Positions 45,441 through 57,869 are shown, counted from the stretch's first letter. The stretch is DNA of 64,000 nucleotides from Holothuria scabra (GCA_037179385.1 CM074195.1:25261436-25325435); one strand, 5' to 3'. Numbers and translations are program-made. The notes: generated by a model not told the origin, from the sequence alone.

Positions 45441-46689
45441 CCATTTTAAGTCTTTGGACGATGACCAGCATGTGTTTGGAGATCGATTTTCCCAAAATTA
45501 AGACAGTAAGAGGAGTGACAATACCAAACTACCAAAGTGGATTCCAACCTTTAGTCCATGGAAGTTGCTGCTTGGAAAGGCGGGGTGCCCTATTTTCTGG
45601 GGGTAAACAGGGCGTCGTAACTCCTTGGTGTACCTCGAAATGCTTAGGGTTTTTAAATGGATTTCAGACAAAATCTCATGACATCTTTGCAAAAATTGTG
45701 CCAATAGACAAGACACCTCTGGGAACAAAAGTGATCTAAGCAGAAGTCCACAATTGGTTGGCTCGGGATGCAGAAACTTTTGAACAATCCTAGAACAGCC
45801 GGATATGGCATTTGTAAGTAGAATCTAATCAATCCTCACTTGGAAATTACCTTTGCAAAAAATGTTCAATTCAATAAAACATAAGGAAGTTGCAAAACGA
45901 TCGGAAAATTACCGGCTATAATGTTACTATGCCATTTTCGTGGAAAATTTGGGGCACCGCTATACACAGGAGGAACGCTATGGTCAACAGTACTACAGGT
46001 TGCCAATTGCCACATGTCTACGATTTACTATTCTTAGTGCCGAAAATAGAATTCTTCCGGGCAGCAGGAAGGAGATGCGAGCACAAAAATTTTTCAACTT
46101 TTTTTTAAGTGTGAACAGTGTTCTATCAGAAACGTAATTTGCAACGCGCGAATCTCAAAGAAACCCCTGCCTTTTCCAACAAATATCTGAAAATTTGGCG
46201 CCGGTATTGCAAAACATTTTGAAATCTGGATTTCCTGAGAGGAAATTTGAAAGGTTGTGTGGATTGAGATTCTCTTACGACATTTGTAGTGTTTCCGAAA
46301 CTTTGCCTTTTCAGAAAAATATTTTAAAGTCAAACGAGTGTGATTGATGAAATTTGGATTTCTATGGAAGAAAGTTTTCGAAAACAGCACTGTAGATGGC
46401 CGGTGTCACTTAATGATCTGGTGTCAAACTGAATATGACTGGTTTTTTTTTTTTTTTTTTTTTTTTTCATTTCCAGAACTAGGGAATATTTCCTAACTTT
46501 GTTGCCTTTTATAGACAAGTATTTGGACAAAATTTGGAATTTCATGTACGAAAATTTAGGACAACATTAATGTAGTCGACATATGTCACTTAGTGATGTG
46601 ATTTCCAAAACTGATTTATGAGTGGACACTGCTGCATTAGGGATTGCAATTTGCCCTGTTCTAAGCGCCGCAAATGAATTGCATAATAA

Positions 46690-46800
46690 TTTCTTGAACA
46701 TTGCCAGTGAGCCAAAACTGGAAAAGGGCCGTGGCGGGCTCGACTTGAACCAATAGGTTGGAAAGTGTGCCGTAAAACTCTAACTATCTATGCTATCATT
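46690..46800 (+). mobile_element. SINE 3' fragment
   Basis: GCCAGTGAGCCAAAACTGGA, GGCGGGCTCGACTTGAACCA, ATAGGTTGGAAAGTGTGCCG. Tail part of the 12752 family, without the tRNA head. Confidence 0.7.
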
Positions 46801-47983
46801 GGTATACACATATTACCCGAAACAATTTGCCCGAAATGGTACAATGTTAAGACTAAAGTTGCAAAGAGGGATGTTTTCAATTGCAAGATGTCAGCTAGTG
46901 GCAGACGAAAGGGTTTACAGGGGCGTCCCCTTTAAATCACATGTATAACCAAGTAAACAAATTTCCTGACTAAAGCCCCGCCAACACGATCACACATTTG
47001 TTCAAAACCTTTTCATACATTTATTGGTTGTTGGTTCACGGACAAATGTTTGATCCTGCCGACGGGGCTTAACCCTGTATGAAATTGCGCCATCTGTTCT
47101 AATGATGCATTATTGACGATAGTGCAGAATGATTACGGTAGCTTGGAGGACAAGGGCGTCATAAATGTAAGTTAACTTTAAGGTTTTTGTTTTTCGAGAA
47201 TTTACAGTATATCGAGTGGTTCTTAAACTGAGGGTCGTAATCCATAAGGGGTCGTTTGGAGTCATATGAAAGGATTGATAGAGGGTAGACACATTTTAGA
47301 AACAATTTGTGTGTCAGTCACTGATAGCAGAGATGGAACAATTATGTCATGAGTAATCTAGCCTACCTATACCTTCAGTGGTTTTTGGACTTGGACTTGA
47401 GCTTGTTGAACTCGACTACAGTCCTAATTGAAGAATGACATGGTTATTTAAAGGTTTGAATGAATCGTGATCGGAATAAAATGTTAGTTTTTCCCCACAT
47501 CATCTTTTTGCTTGGTCTAGTCCCACTTACTAGCGTGTTTTGTCAGTAGGTGGTGTTGCCATACTGACTGGCGCAATTTCAGCGATCACAATCGCTCAGT
47601 TATGTAAAACACATAGGTAGCTACATCGGCTGATTTCGTCAATTTTTGTATCAGGTCACCGTAGTATGATGTGACTAATGCATTGACGATGGACTTTTGT
47701 GTGAATTTCCATAGTCTCAATTCAACTACGTATTAAATAATTAAACCAATAATCTGGTTAACCCTTCCCCTTAGTCATATAGTCTCCTGTGGAACAAGTG
47801 TATAAAGACGACATCCAAGCCCTGTGTTGACACTTTATGATAAACAATCCAACATTACGGTAAATAGTTTGAGTATTTAAATCGATTTCCCTGTAAAAGT
47901 GCTATCATTTTGTGTTATCTTTTCCAGCGATGATAATTACTTTGATAAATATTTTTATTCCGGTGTTATCCTTTCAGATTTTC
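46801..47983. other. Upstream region of the Ig receptor
   Basis: Non-coding. Two acceptor-like sites stand just before the receptor (TGTTATCTTTTCCAG ends 47928; GTGTTATCCTTTCAG ends 47977), so a 5' UTR exon further upstream is likely. I see no clear TATA box. Confidence 0.4.
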
Positions 47984-49108
47984 ATGATAATGCAGATACA
48001 ATCCCTGACATTGTTGCTGTGCCTTTGGGCGGTGTTAGAAATTAGCACCTGTGAGAGATTAGATTTCAATTTTTTTACCCAAGATGAGAATTGGTTACAA
48101 GAAGGAATATTTCTTGAACTGTATTGCCAACAAGATACAACAAACGACATCAATATTGAGTTAACTAATCAGCGTATCATTGTAGAAGGATCACACTTAG
48201 TACATGGAGTAACTGACGGATATGATTTTCATAAGAATTCAACAGTGAGCGTTTTTGTTATCAAGGCATTGAGCAGGAATGACGATGGGAACTACTACTG
48301 CAGTGAAGCTGGACGAAATATAAAAACTCTTTCAGTGAAAGTTTTGTACGGTCCCTCACATAAGAATCCACAATGTTTGTCTAACTACGTTTCACCTGTG
48401 GTATTTGATGATTTACGTCAGGAGTATATCAATTTTACTTGCATAACCGATGAAGGAAACCCACCTGTTTCTGTTAAAGCTGACATTTTTCTATCAAATT
48501 CTACTAACATTACAGATATTTTCTCCGAGAATGAAAAAGTTGGTAAGAGCACGTCTTTCAGCTGTCATATGAACGAATCTCTTAACGATGCAACGTTTCA
48601 TTGTAATGCTACACAGCAGTTTCCCAACCCATACAATGGAGGGTACAGTGGTTCTTGTTCCTTCGGACCATTGTATTTCCTTTCCAGTTTCTCAATAAAA
48701 GTTAATGAGGCAAACGTGACCGTAGAGCAAGGACAAAATTTTAATCTGACGTGCACCACTAACGTCCCCGAGGTCGATATAAAGTGGATTGGTATTCCTG
48801 AAGATTGGGGGTACAATGTGACGAGAGATAACTATTTCAGTTTTGTGTGGATTGAAAATGTAAAGCAACAATCGGCGTCAGAGATCAACGTGCACTGTAT
48901 TGGTTACTATGGTAACAAGAATGTTACAGATAGTGTAAAAATTAATATTTTAAACCCACAATCAGGTAAATCTGTAAATGTTATACTTGGTATTTCAACT
49001 TTTGTAATACTAATTTTTATACTAGCTTTTATGGTTTTCGTTTTCTTGAGAAAGCAACATAGACACCCCAGTACATCAAAGGCGGTGTGTGGTGTAACTG
49101 ATATCTGA
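47984..49108 (+). CDS. Transmembrane receptor with three Ig-like domains
   Basis: A 374-residue type I membrane protein in one uninterrupted exon. Residues 1-23 are a signal peptide (MIMQIQSLTLLLCLWAVLEI). An ATG six bases later (47990) is equally good, and the frame is open to 47912. Ig1 has Cys48 and Cys106, with the DDGNYYC motif before the second cysteine. Ig2 has Cys153 and Cys207. Ig3 has Cys257, Trp268 and Cys305. Residues 331-355 are a single hydrophobic helix (VNVILGISTFVILIFILAFM), followed by a short basic tail (RKQHRH). About ten N-glycosylation sequons stand in the ectodomain. No orthologue is recognised by name; the make-up fits a cell-surface adhesion or immune-type receptor. 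Ligand and function are unknown. Lack of introns between Ig domains is unusual. The stop may be bypassed by splicing into the open region at 49346. Confidence 0.85.
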   Translation: MIMQIQSLTLLLCLWAVLEISTCERLDFNFFTQDENWLQEGIFLELYCQQDTTNDINIELTNQRIIVEGSHLVHGVTDGYDFHKNSTVSVFVIKALSRNDDGNYYCSEAGRNIKTLSVKVLYGPSHKNPQCLSNYVSPVVFDDLRQEYINFTCITDEGNPPVSVKADIFLSNSTNITDIFSENEKVGKSTSFSCHMNESLNDATFHCNATQQFPNPYNGGYSGSCSFGPLYFLSSFSIKVNEANVTVEQGQNFNLTCTTNVPEVDIKWIGIPEDWGYNVTRDNYFSFVWIENVKQQSASEINVHCIGYYGNKNVTDSVKINILNPQSGKSVNVILGISTFVILIFILAFMVFVFLRKQHRHPSTSKAVCGVTDI

Positions 49109-49345
49109 GTTTGTCACATGATCTGTGCCCTAAAATGAGCTAAGCTTTCATTGTATTCACACTGCGTGAAAAGCAATTACCACATGCTTGATTGACTTGT
49201 TAGCTAACCTCAAATGTTACGTAAGTTTTTGTGTATTTTACTATATCTGTTACTGTCAATCGATTAATCAGACGTGAAATGTGACAATATCAAGTGTGGG
49301 TGTGGTGAGCCTCATTTCCTCCCTGAGGTGATAAGAGGTAATCAG

Positions 49346-49720
49346 GCAGAGAAGGAGAATGTAACAAAAAGGAAGAAGGAACGTTTCATTATGTCAAAAC
49401 GTGTGAGATATGTACTCTTGGACATAAGTCAACTTCAGATCAACAGCAAGCACAAAGTACTGAATTTAACACTTTCGAAGAAAATGCAATAACAGTAGAA
49501 CAGAATAAAAGCAACGCAAACAACACTGCCATTGAATCATGTGGAGGGCACGAAGAGAACAATTCAGATACCACTGGCAGACTGGTGATCAACTGCAGGA
49601 AGTGTAAATCCCGTTTATGAATCTGCGACAATTGCCGCAAATATCGAAGTAATTAAACAAGATGACAATCAGTGCGCAGCGATAAGCAAAAAACATATAC
49701 TTAGTCGGATTGGCGTGTAA
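49346..49720 (+). CDS. Possible cytoplasmic-tail exon(s) of the Ig receptor
   Basis: Two adjoining open stretches with protein-like composition. The first (about 49346-49597) reads EGTFHYVKTCEICTLGHKST, QSTEFNTFEENAITVEQNKS and TGRLVIN. The second, one frame over (49601-49720, ends TAA), reads SVNPVYESATIAANIEVIKQ and DDNQCAAISKK. NPVYESA is the kind of tyrosine motif found in receptor tails. A donor in the receptor (G|GTGTAA at 49091/49092, phase 1) and an acceptor (AATCAG, ends 49345) would join in phase and replace the last four residues and the stop. Neither site is strong, and the frame change near 49598 needs another short intron or a sequence error. Confidence 0.33.
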
Positions 49721-49914
49721 TTTACCTTATCAACAATTTTCAGGAAATCATCAACTTACGACCCCATAAGATGAAATGGATCGTTGATATGTAACATTGT
49801 TAATTATTACTTATGCCACATCTTTAAGACTTTTTTTCAAAATTTCTATGCCCTGTTAAATGGCAAATCACTCAAACGCAATCAAATACTGTAAGGATTT
49901 TTAGGACAATTTTT

Positions 49915-50097
49915 AATGTCAATAACTTAATGAAAGTGTTTAAGGATACAACTACATGAACATGCATATAATTATCATGATTACTCAAGTTTCATATCCA
50001 ACAGTTACGGGAAAAGTTAACATTTTGAATTTGTGGTGTCTTTAACAGCTGTAAAAATTTAATGAATTTCTTGAACCAACTCAACGAGCCGCTTTAA
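49915..50097. mobile_element. TTAA-flanked MITE, partial copy
   Basis: Ends CCAACTCAACGAGCCGCTTTAA like the copies at 57500 and 60400, and its inside shares AAGTTTCATATCCAACAGTTA-like sequence with them. The left end is missing. Confidence 0.55.
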
Positions 50098-50639
50098 ATA
50101 ATCAACATGTCATACCAATCGAAATTTTACATTTGTTTATTACTTGCAAATTCAATTTACACAATCCACACAGCTATGGATACGCTTAAAAGCTTGGGGA
50201 GGAAGTTTCATTGGGTGTTGGACCTAGTCTTTATGTTATAAAAGGTGAGAAGTATCAGTACACATGTTCACCTATAAATTTGAAAAATTTGAAAATTGTA
50301 ATACTTAGCTGCTGCTTCAAAATAAGTTTGGTGGACTGCTCGGTTAACGTGGGTTCGAGAGATGTAACGGTACCCTAAGGATTTCTTATTTTTTGTAACA
50401 TGTAAAGTTGTTCATCATTTGCAAAATTCTCCTGCGTTCCCTTGCCCCCGTTTTCTTCCATAGGGCGCAGTAAAGGAACATAACCCTACCGTATAAGAAC
50501 AAGAATATGGTTTTTGGACATGCATTCCTTTTTCTTTGGTGCTGATGGTCTCCACGACCGGAACAAGTGCCATTTCAAGTGTTTTACTACCGTACATATA
50601 TGGTGTCAGTTTTATTGACAGTATTTAAATGATCATGGA

Positions 50640-50770
50640 GTAAGCAGATAAAGGGAAACTTTAAACAAAAAATTGAGTTTCACATGTGGAAGAGGAATCA
50701 CCCCGTGTGGTGAAATTGTCATTAAACTCGAATGTTTATTTCTCGAGATATCAGCAAATGAAGTTACTAG
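50640..50770. repeat. Dispersed repeat, pair of 24040-24200
   Basis: Shares ordered blocks with the D2HGDH intron-4 copy: ATAAAGGGAAA, GGAAGAGGAA, GTGGTGAAA, TTTCTCGAGATATCAGCAAA. Confidence 0.45.
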
Positions 50771-51189
50771 ACTTGTATTCAAAAAGTGATCTTAGTGTTC
50801 CCAGTCCCTCATTTTGACAAGGACTGTGGGAAGTGTCATGTGCAATATAATGCAATATTGATACAAAAATATCATGTTTATATGATTCATTTTAACTGCA
50901 TAAGGTTTTTACAATTTAATGTACAATTTAATTCTCGTAATTCACTGTATTCACATGTATTCCTTTCTTTATGTATTCATGCCGTAATACATTTGATTTG
51001 CATTTGTGTTGTTATGACCTAAAGCCTGCATTTCCAATGGTCATTTGCAAAGTTTTGGAAATTTGCCATGAAAATTTGTGACAACAGTCAATTAAATGTG
51101 GTTTTTCCTATTCAACTTTCATAAAATTCCAATTCTCTCCAATACAAACTCCATGTTTGCAATTATCGTTTTAAAATACAAAATTTGCA

Positions 51190-53134
51190 GTGCGTTTCGT
51201 CCGCAGCAAGCTGTAAATCTTATGCAGTAGTGCTCGCTTATAAATGAGTTTGGTAAAAAAATTTAAGATGTCGTGTAGGAGCATCAATTCGTAGAAGGAC
51301 AGAAATTTTGGCGCGCTTAGTGCGTCGCAAATTGTGTCTCTGAAACAGTAATGTTCACACTTTAAAAAATCGATAACTTTGGGTGCACTGCAGTCTGATA
51401 CACATAGAGTTCTAATTTACACAGTGCAATCGCGAAGGAAGCTTTTGCTTCAAAGACGGTTAAAAAAGGGTTCATGGATGCATTACACTTGAGTGAAGTG
51501 AGAAAGTGAACTTTCACATCCTCAATGGTCTCTGAGATCTGGTCTTTGGCCACTAGGCTGGCTTTCCATATCCTACCTCACATCTTTTCCGTTCAGTACA
51601 GGTTTCACTTTTCTGATATGTTCAGCCTCGCTGGCCTGATGCACTATGGTATCATTATTAAATCTTTGGGCAATTTTTTACTTCAATACCACGGTGATGT
51701 CCACCATGGCTTTCCGCCATGTGCAAGTGTACTACCGACTTTAATGATTTTCTAAGTACAAGTCCCAATGTTCATTGAACCTCTCAGCAATACTCCTAAA
51801 TCTGTAGATGGGCAATTTCGTGACAAAGTGGACAAGGATGAAATTTTCAAGAAGATTTTTCTTCTCTCTAAGTTATATTTTTGATAAGCAATATATCAAA
51901 GTTTCAGAAACAAAACAAAAAAATTACAGTGACAAATTGAGCACAAAAATATCACCCACCGAACTCAACATTCTTTTCTAAGATAAATACAGTGAACAAG
52001 TGCTACAAGTTCCATGAATTTTAAATTTCGGTGTGATTTCTGATCGATACAGTGGTGTTCACACTTCGGAAAACTTCGCTTCTACTTACCAGCCCGAGAC
52101 ATGCCATTTCAGGCTGTGTGAGGGATCGCTATTTTTCAAAATTTTCTGTACGCGCCGCGCCAACTGAGGATAGTCTTTTGAGCGGGATTTTCTTAATCCA
52201 GACAGGAAACATTGGCCTACCGTACTCAAATGCTCTCATATATCACCAGGTACCTTTCAACATTGTCAGTTGAGCAGTCTTGTAAATGGATTCTTTAGTT
52301 ATTGAAGTGTAAAAATGAAATCAATGTCCAATGTTGCAGAGCAGTGACGTACCTACACGAGGCAAGGGGGAATTGCCCCCTTGCTCAAAAAAGTGAAAAA
52401 TTCGGAAATTTACCATTTGAAACACTGGTCAAATACAGTGTGGTTTTCCCAAATTTTCCTTCATAAATTCGGAATTCTTCCTGATGAAAGCTCCATTGTA
52501 ATTATCAGTTTTGAAGAAGGCAAAACTTTAGGCGCGCTTCGCGCGCTCTAAATTGCAACCCATAATGCGGTAAGTGGTTGCCCATAAAGCAGTCAGTGAT
52601 AAACTTTTCCAAGCCGCTACGGTACCGTTTCCCAAATTTTTTTCGCAATAGTCTTTTGATCTTTAAATATTTTGTCTTAAAAAGGCAACAAAGTTTCGGG
52701 AGCTCTTTGAAGGACGCCGAGAAGCCTCAATCCACACTCCTTAGATAACGGTATGTAATAACAACGATCTTCTTTAGTCACTATCTCATATATATGCTGA
52801 AAGGAAAGGCAGATTCTTCAATAGTCCCCAGATACTTAACCTTATAGGAAACCCTGAATCTAAACTATTCTTATGCAATGCCATCTCCATATTTAAGAAT
52901 GTGTAAAGGGACCCGAATTTTCCGGGCGCTTTGTGCGCATTGCGCTCCTAATGGGCCTACAGTAGTGATTACAGATTACACTTAAAAAAATCAGATTTAA
53001 AAAAAAATAGTCTTGCTCGTAGAAAAGCGAACAAAATCAACATGAAAACGTACTTTTTAGTCAATGGGGTAGGGTGAGGTGCATGGTCCAAAATTGTTCC
53101 GTCCCCCACTTTCATATTGCTTCCTACGCCACTG
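51190..53134 (-). repeat. Cluster of repeat modules (reverse of 42364-46700)
   Basis: Reverse-strand copies of module 2 lie near 51305-51370, 52528-52570 and 52928-52990 (GGCGCGCTTCGCGCGC, CACACTTTAAAAAATC). A hAT-like left end (CAGTGACGTACCTAC, 52342) and right end (CTACGCCACTG, to 53134) stand in this stretch, but the flanking 8-mers do not match, so they may belong to different insertions. Confidence 0.5.
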
Positions 53135-54930
53135 ATAAAGGGTGCCAATATTCGGGCAAAATTTGCTCTTGCTCTCCCCACAAAAGCTATCCCCGTATGC
53201 CTATGGTACACCTACCAGGCCGTGTAAATTGAATGTTGGATTTGTGTCACATTGTAAGTATGGTTTCCTCACGGTGATATCCTAAGCCATCAGCCTTTAT
53301 CACATACTAGCATGGACTAAAAACAGTTCAGCATCATTGGTAAATGTTACTCTCATGTCATGCAATGTCAATTTAAGTTACATCAGGGTCAAAAAACAGG
53401 AAATCACCTCTTACTTAAACAAAATGAACATTTTTGTCTTTTTTCTATGTGTTGCAAATTTATTCAATAAATGTTCAAAAGACTTAAGTGCGAGACAGTT
53501 TTTAATGAGAGCTCTTGATACTGTAGGTACAATACTGAAAGGGTCTATATGTTCTTCATTATTGTTTTATTGATGCATTGCAATTGCAAAATGAGTTTTG
53601 CAATGGGGAGTTGAATGTAATCGAAATTGCAGTAGGAGACTTGAGTGACTCCCAACATTTAAGAGTCGTGTACCTGTATCGGGAAATTACATGTACAGTA
53701 TGTGAATTCCAAGATGTGAGTTTTATACATGCTTTTTGGGACCTGCAAAGTTACAGAGGAGTGGAGTTGCCTAGTAATAAAAGAATAATTACAAATTTTG
53801 ACTGAATTGTTTTTGTACATTTATGAATGTTTGCAATAAATTTTCAAAATTACAAGTGATTTTGTGTATGGTCAGTGGATCTTAAAATTGTTCTATTCTA
53901 TTACAGTAGATAAAATGTTAAGCGAGTATCCGAGTAATTGTGGTAAAGGTAGTTCTTGAATTATTTAATTTAATTTCGTTAACTATCAGCGGACAACCTA
54001 AAACCTTAGTGGAAAAACATTTAAAACAAGTTTAATTAATTTGGCTCTAACAGAGGAGACGTTTGAATTTATCGTCGCTACCTATTACATATTTTTTATT
54101 CGGTAACGCGAATAACCAAAGTTTGCTTTCTCATCAAATAAAATAACAAAGGAAAGATTTAGCTGATTCTCTTCAGTCACTGAGTATGACTACTTAGAAT
54201 ATGAATCATTCAGAGAATCTGAGTTAATATTGCGTAGGTGTTCAAATTACAGCAGCCAGGGTGAAAAAATCTTGCCAAAGATGTAACGCGAGTAACCGCG
54301 CAATTGCCCAGACGTTTCACCAATGTACATCCCCTGTACGCGGGGTACCACCACACTCTTTACAAAACACCTTTTATACAACATTGCGAACTTAACAATC
54401 TACATTTGCTTTCACTGAGAATGCACAGACACTACTTTGTCCACCCTTCTCTCTTCTGAAGAGGTTGGACTTAACCAAAGTCTGTTTGAGTGTCTCATTT
54501 TCCTTTCGATCACTCTTATTCTGTGGTCACACTTCTTTAGGACTTGCCTAGTTTATTTTGCCATGTTGCTCCCAGGGGCGGCGTCAACAAACATGACTGT
54601 TTCATCGTCGGTTGTACCAAGTTTTTTCTTCATTTTTTCCCCTCCCTCCTTCTTTTTTCTATTCCAATTCTTTGGCTTGTACATTTATTCTCTTCCCTAT
54701 TTTTCTTTCTTAACCGTCTCAGTATCAGTGTATTTCATCCTTGCCCTTAAATACACTTAATTTCATAAACTACTACTTCCACTCCTTTGCATTCTATCAA
54801 GGTGAAATTGTAGGTGACTTTTCTCCTTCCTCTCTTCCCACATCATTCAGTCATTTCTCATAATCCTAACCATATCCGCCACCAATACCTTTTTTCCGTT
54901 TCAAGTGCTGAGTTCCAAAGTACACTATGA
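53135..54930. other. No gene recognised
   Basis: AT-rich. Short frames at 53337-53573, 53578-53805 and 54437-54760 show no motif and no good splice context. Confidence 0.4.
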
Positions 54931-55800
54931 GAAAATTGGGCAAAAATGTTGACCAGCTGCTGACCAGCACTGGGTACAAATGTGCCCAACCATCTGTTGC
55001 TTAAAAATTAACCAATCTCGGTTCAGTAATTGCTTTACCAACTGTTGAGCATTTACTTTACCCAACATGAAGTAGTATGAAAATTACCCAACTGACCAGT
55101 TGGGTAAAATGTTACCAGTTATTGCTTAATATGTCGATTAACTTGATGATTGGATAAAGTACGGCGATTGGATAAAGTACTACCACTGAAATATTTCTGA
55201 AAAGTGACTTTCTACAAGTTTTAAAAGCTGCTGTATTGGTAACGCTAGCCACTTTCAAAAAAAGGATTGTAATTGGAAGTTAATGTATAGACGATTATTT
55301 TGGTTTGGCTATTATGTATAAATTCTGTAGCACTTGTTTGTTGTTATTAACGATAGATAATTCAATTTTCTTCTTCTTTATGTTGTATTGTACAATGAAA
55401 AACGCCATTATTGGCAAAAAATCTCCATTGCCAGCTTCAATTTATCTCAACTATACCTGCTTTTAGTGATTTACAGAAATTTTCTTTGAGAAATTTGAAA
55501 TACTCCATTCGGATGAAAGGTGAACCGGTGTATAAACCTACTGTTCCAACAGAATTTCACAGCATTTTAAACTTATTTTTCTCTAATTGTCTTAAAAAAG
55601 CAATTCCCACAGTAAACATGAACGTTCTGCAAAATATTTACTGTGAAATAAATGTAAAAGATAAAAACTTTATTTAAAGAATTAGGGGGACGTTTTACCA
55701 TTTTGGGGTAAAGATATTCACATAATAATTGAGCCAAGTGTTGGCCAATAGATTTCTCGAATCTTTTGCTCAATGTTAAGAAAACTTTAACCAACCTTTA
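54930..55800. repeat. Repeat-like stretch with CCAACTG/CAGTTGG palindromes
   Basis: TTACCCAACTG at 55084-55094 and its exact complement at 55097-55107 form a near-perfect palindrome. Related ACCAACTGTTGAGCA and TTTACCCAACA lie around it. The 88-codon frame at 55411-55677 inside has no known domain. Confidence 0.4.
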
Positions 55801-57239
55801 CATATTTAAGAGTGTATTAACCGTGTAGAGCTAATCTCGTTTCTGTAATACGAGTGTATGATCTGTTTTCTGTATTTTATTGGTAGATATAGTACCTATC
55901 CATACACAGATCTCATATAGGTACCCTCCCATCCTCATGACGGTTGGAGTAGTCAATGGTTACCTTAATGGAGGGTTGTATATCATTGGCAATCTGCTGG
56001 ATGCTTTGCATCGTGGCACACTCAATCGTATCACTCTGGTTAGGATCTGCGGTCAAAACACCACCACATTACAGCCATATATATCCTTCTACAGTTGCAC
56101 TCTTTTTATTATAACCGTATTTGTAGCAGACTGCATTGTGTGCGAACAGTAAAAGGTCCAAACTTGGGTCTGACATTGATCAGATCTGAGTACCGTAACA
56201 TTTCGCTGAATTCCTCGTGGACAATATAATGCTTTGCATTTTCTTATAATGCTTTGCATTTTCTCTCTAAAACCTTTAGCTAGTGGACCGCAAATAGAAA
56301 AAGGTCGTGGCCGGCTCGACTTGAACCAATAGGTTGGAAACTGGGCCGTAAAACTCTATCTATCTCTAAAACCTTTAGTGTTTAAATCACTCTTGCGTTT
56401 GGAATGAAAAAGTGAAAAAAGGAGTCATGTTTACTCTTTTAAAGTGAACATCCAGTCTTCATTTTAAATCCGTCTCTTATTTCACTCTTTTTGATTTAGA
56501 GAGCATGTTACATTCACGATTGATAACCATATTATTTTTTTCAAAATGGAGTTAAAAGTTGTACTTCCATTCACTCACAATTTTCACACTGGCACTCAGT
56601 GTTCACATTTTTTTAGTACATAGCTGTAAAATGTTTCTACATATTATTGCTATTTTAATTTATGAATTTTGTTAACTAAGCGTCACAAGCACACACACAC
56701 ACACACCCTGCACATTCAAACACACAAGTACACACCAACACATAAGCAATTCAACGGGACTCAGTGGGCATCAGTCGCACCAATGTAATTACTTTAGGAT
56801 CCTCAGTGAAGGCAGGTCTATTGACTTCTATATCCGCATCTTCTTAATCTTCATGATCTGGAACTGTAGTAACGATCAAAATATGATTAATTTATATTTT
56901 TAGCACACATTCGTCAGGAAAAACATAAAAGAAGAAACAAACCCGGGCAGGTTTTCCTTAAAGGCTCTCGCCTCAAACAATTCCAATTTTCGTAACCTTC
57001 TAACTTAAGCCCCTCTCACAACTGTCTAAAATACATCCTCATCCAGACACACTTTCTTTACTTTCTTGCTTCACGGTGAGTATATAAGACCCCAATGTGT
57101 CAAATAATTCTCATTACAGTACAACCTGAGTAATATGGAACTCGGTGCTCTGCATTTTTATCTCATCGCTCCGTGAGGAGGATGAGATAGTCACTTTGCC
57201 TATGGGCTACATATGGCAATGCCAGCTTAAATCGCAATG
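55801..57239. other. No gene; SINE fragment and CA repeat
   Basis: SINE tail at about 56278-56365 (GGCCGGCTCGACTTGAACCA, ATAGGTTGGAAACTGGGCCG) and a short CA repeat near 56690-56705. Confidence 0.6.
56278..56365 (+). mobile_element. SINE 3' fragment
   Basis: GGCCGGCTCGACTTGAACCA and ATAGGTTGGAAACTGGGCCG match the tail of the 12752 family; no tRNA head is present. Confidence 0.75.
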
Positions 57240-57349
57240 GTCACCATGGTAACGGTAAATTTTCCCGATTTAGTCTCAAGGTCTAACCCATGGTGAGGTA
57301 CTCCAGGGTGACTGAAGGTCCAGGGCTGAGCCAGGGGTCAAAACCTGTC

Positions 57350-57412
57350 CGTGTGTGTGTGTGTGTGTGTCTGTTGGTGGGTGAGTGTGTGTGCGTGTCT
57401 GTGTGTGTGTCC
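57350..57412. repeat. GT microsatellite
   Basis: Two GT runs separated by CTGTTGGTGGGTGA. Confidence 0.95.
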
Positions 57413-57499
57413 AATTTTGTTTTCCTGATATCTTGTAAACGGCTTGGCCGATTCTCTTCAAACTTGGTAGGATGGTACCTTAGGTGGAACAATTGCATT

Positions 57500-57869
57500 T
57501 TAAAGCGGCTCATTGAGTTGGTTCATGAAATTCAACAAATTTTTCCAAACCTGTTAAGTTTTCTTCACATAGTAGCAATGACAAATGGTCAAACTTGGAC
57601 AATCCCCATACCCTACATACAAATAACTGTTTTATGAGTGAGTAATTAACGGTTCGAGACCGTTTTCAAAAATTTGTGACAAGACATTTTTGCAAATTAT
57701 GTACAAAACTGTTACAAGACAGGGCACTAGAAAATTCAAAGTTTAATGTTATTTGCGACTTTTGGACTTGAAAATTGACTTGTTATGCTAACGTAAAGCA
57801 TTGTTATGTGGTAGTGACCCTTTGAGACTCTCGTTAAGTTATCCGTATCAACTCAATGAGCCTCTTTAA
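57500..57869. mobile_element. TTAA-flanked MITE, copy 1
   Basis: Begins TTAAAGCGGCTCATTGAGTT and ends CAACTCAATGAGCCTCTTTAA; the ends are about 20-base inverted repeats. TTAA on both sides points to piggyBac- or Kolobok-type mobilisation. The same element lies at 60400-60765 in the other orientation. Confidence 0.8.

Larger units (their letters stand above)
42364..46700 (+). repeat. Cluster of diverged repeat modules (forward)
   Basis: Module 1 (GCGGAGCGCCACC, GGCGCGGAGCGTACAGAAAA, TTTTGGAAAATTGCGACCCC, CAGCCGGAAATGGCATTT) occurs at about 42364-42470, 43777-43896, 44156-44262, 44321-44455 and 45738-45816. Module 2 (AAGTGT.AACACTACTGTATTA, GGAGCGTAAT, GCGCGCGAATC) occurs near 42541, 42795, 46105 and 46617. 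They probably form internal repeats of large non-autonomous DNA transposons. Copies of module 1 recur at 61267 and 61502. No gene seen. Confidence 0.6.

Noticed and set aside
52342..53134. A single complete hAT element
   Set aside because: The ends look right, but the flanking 8-mers differ and the inside holds reverse modules; kept only as separate end fragments.
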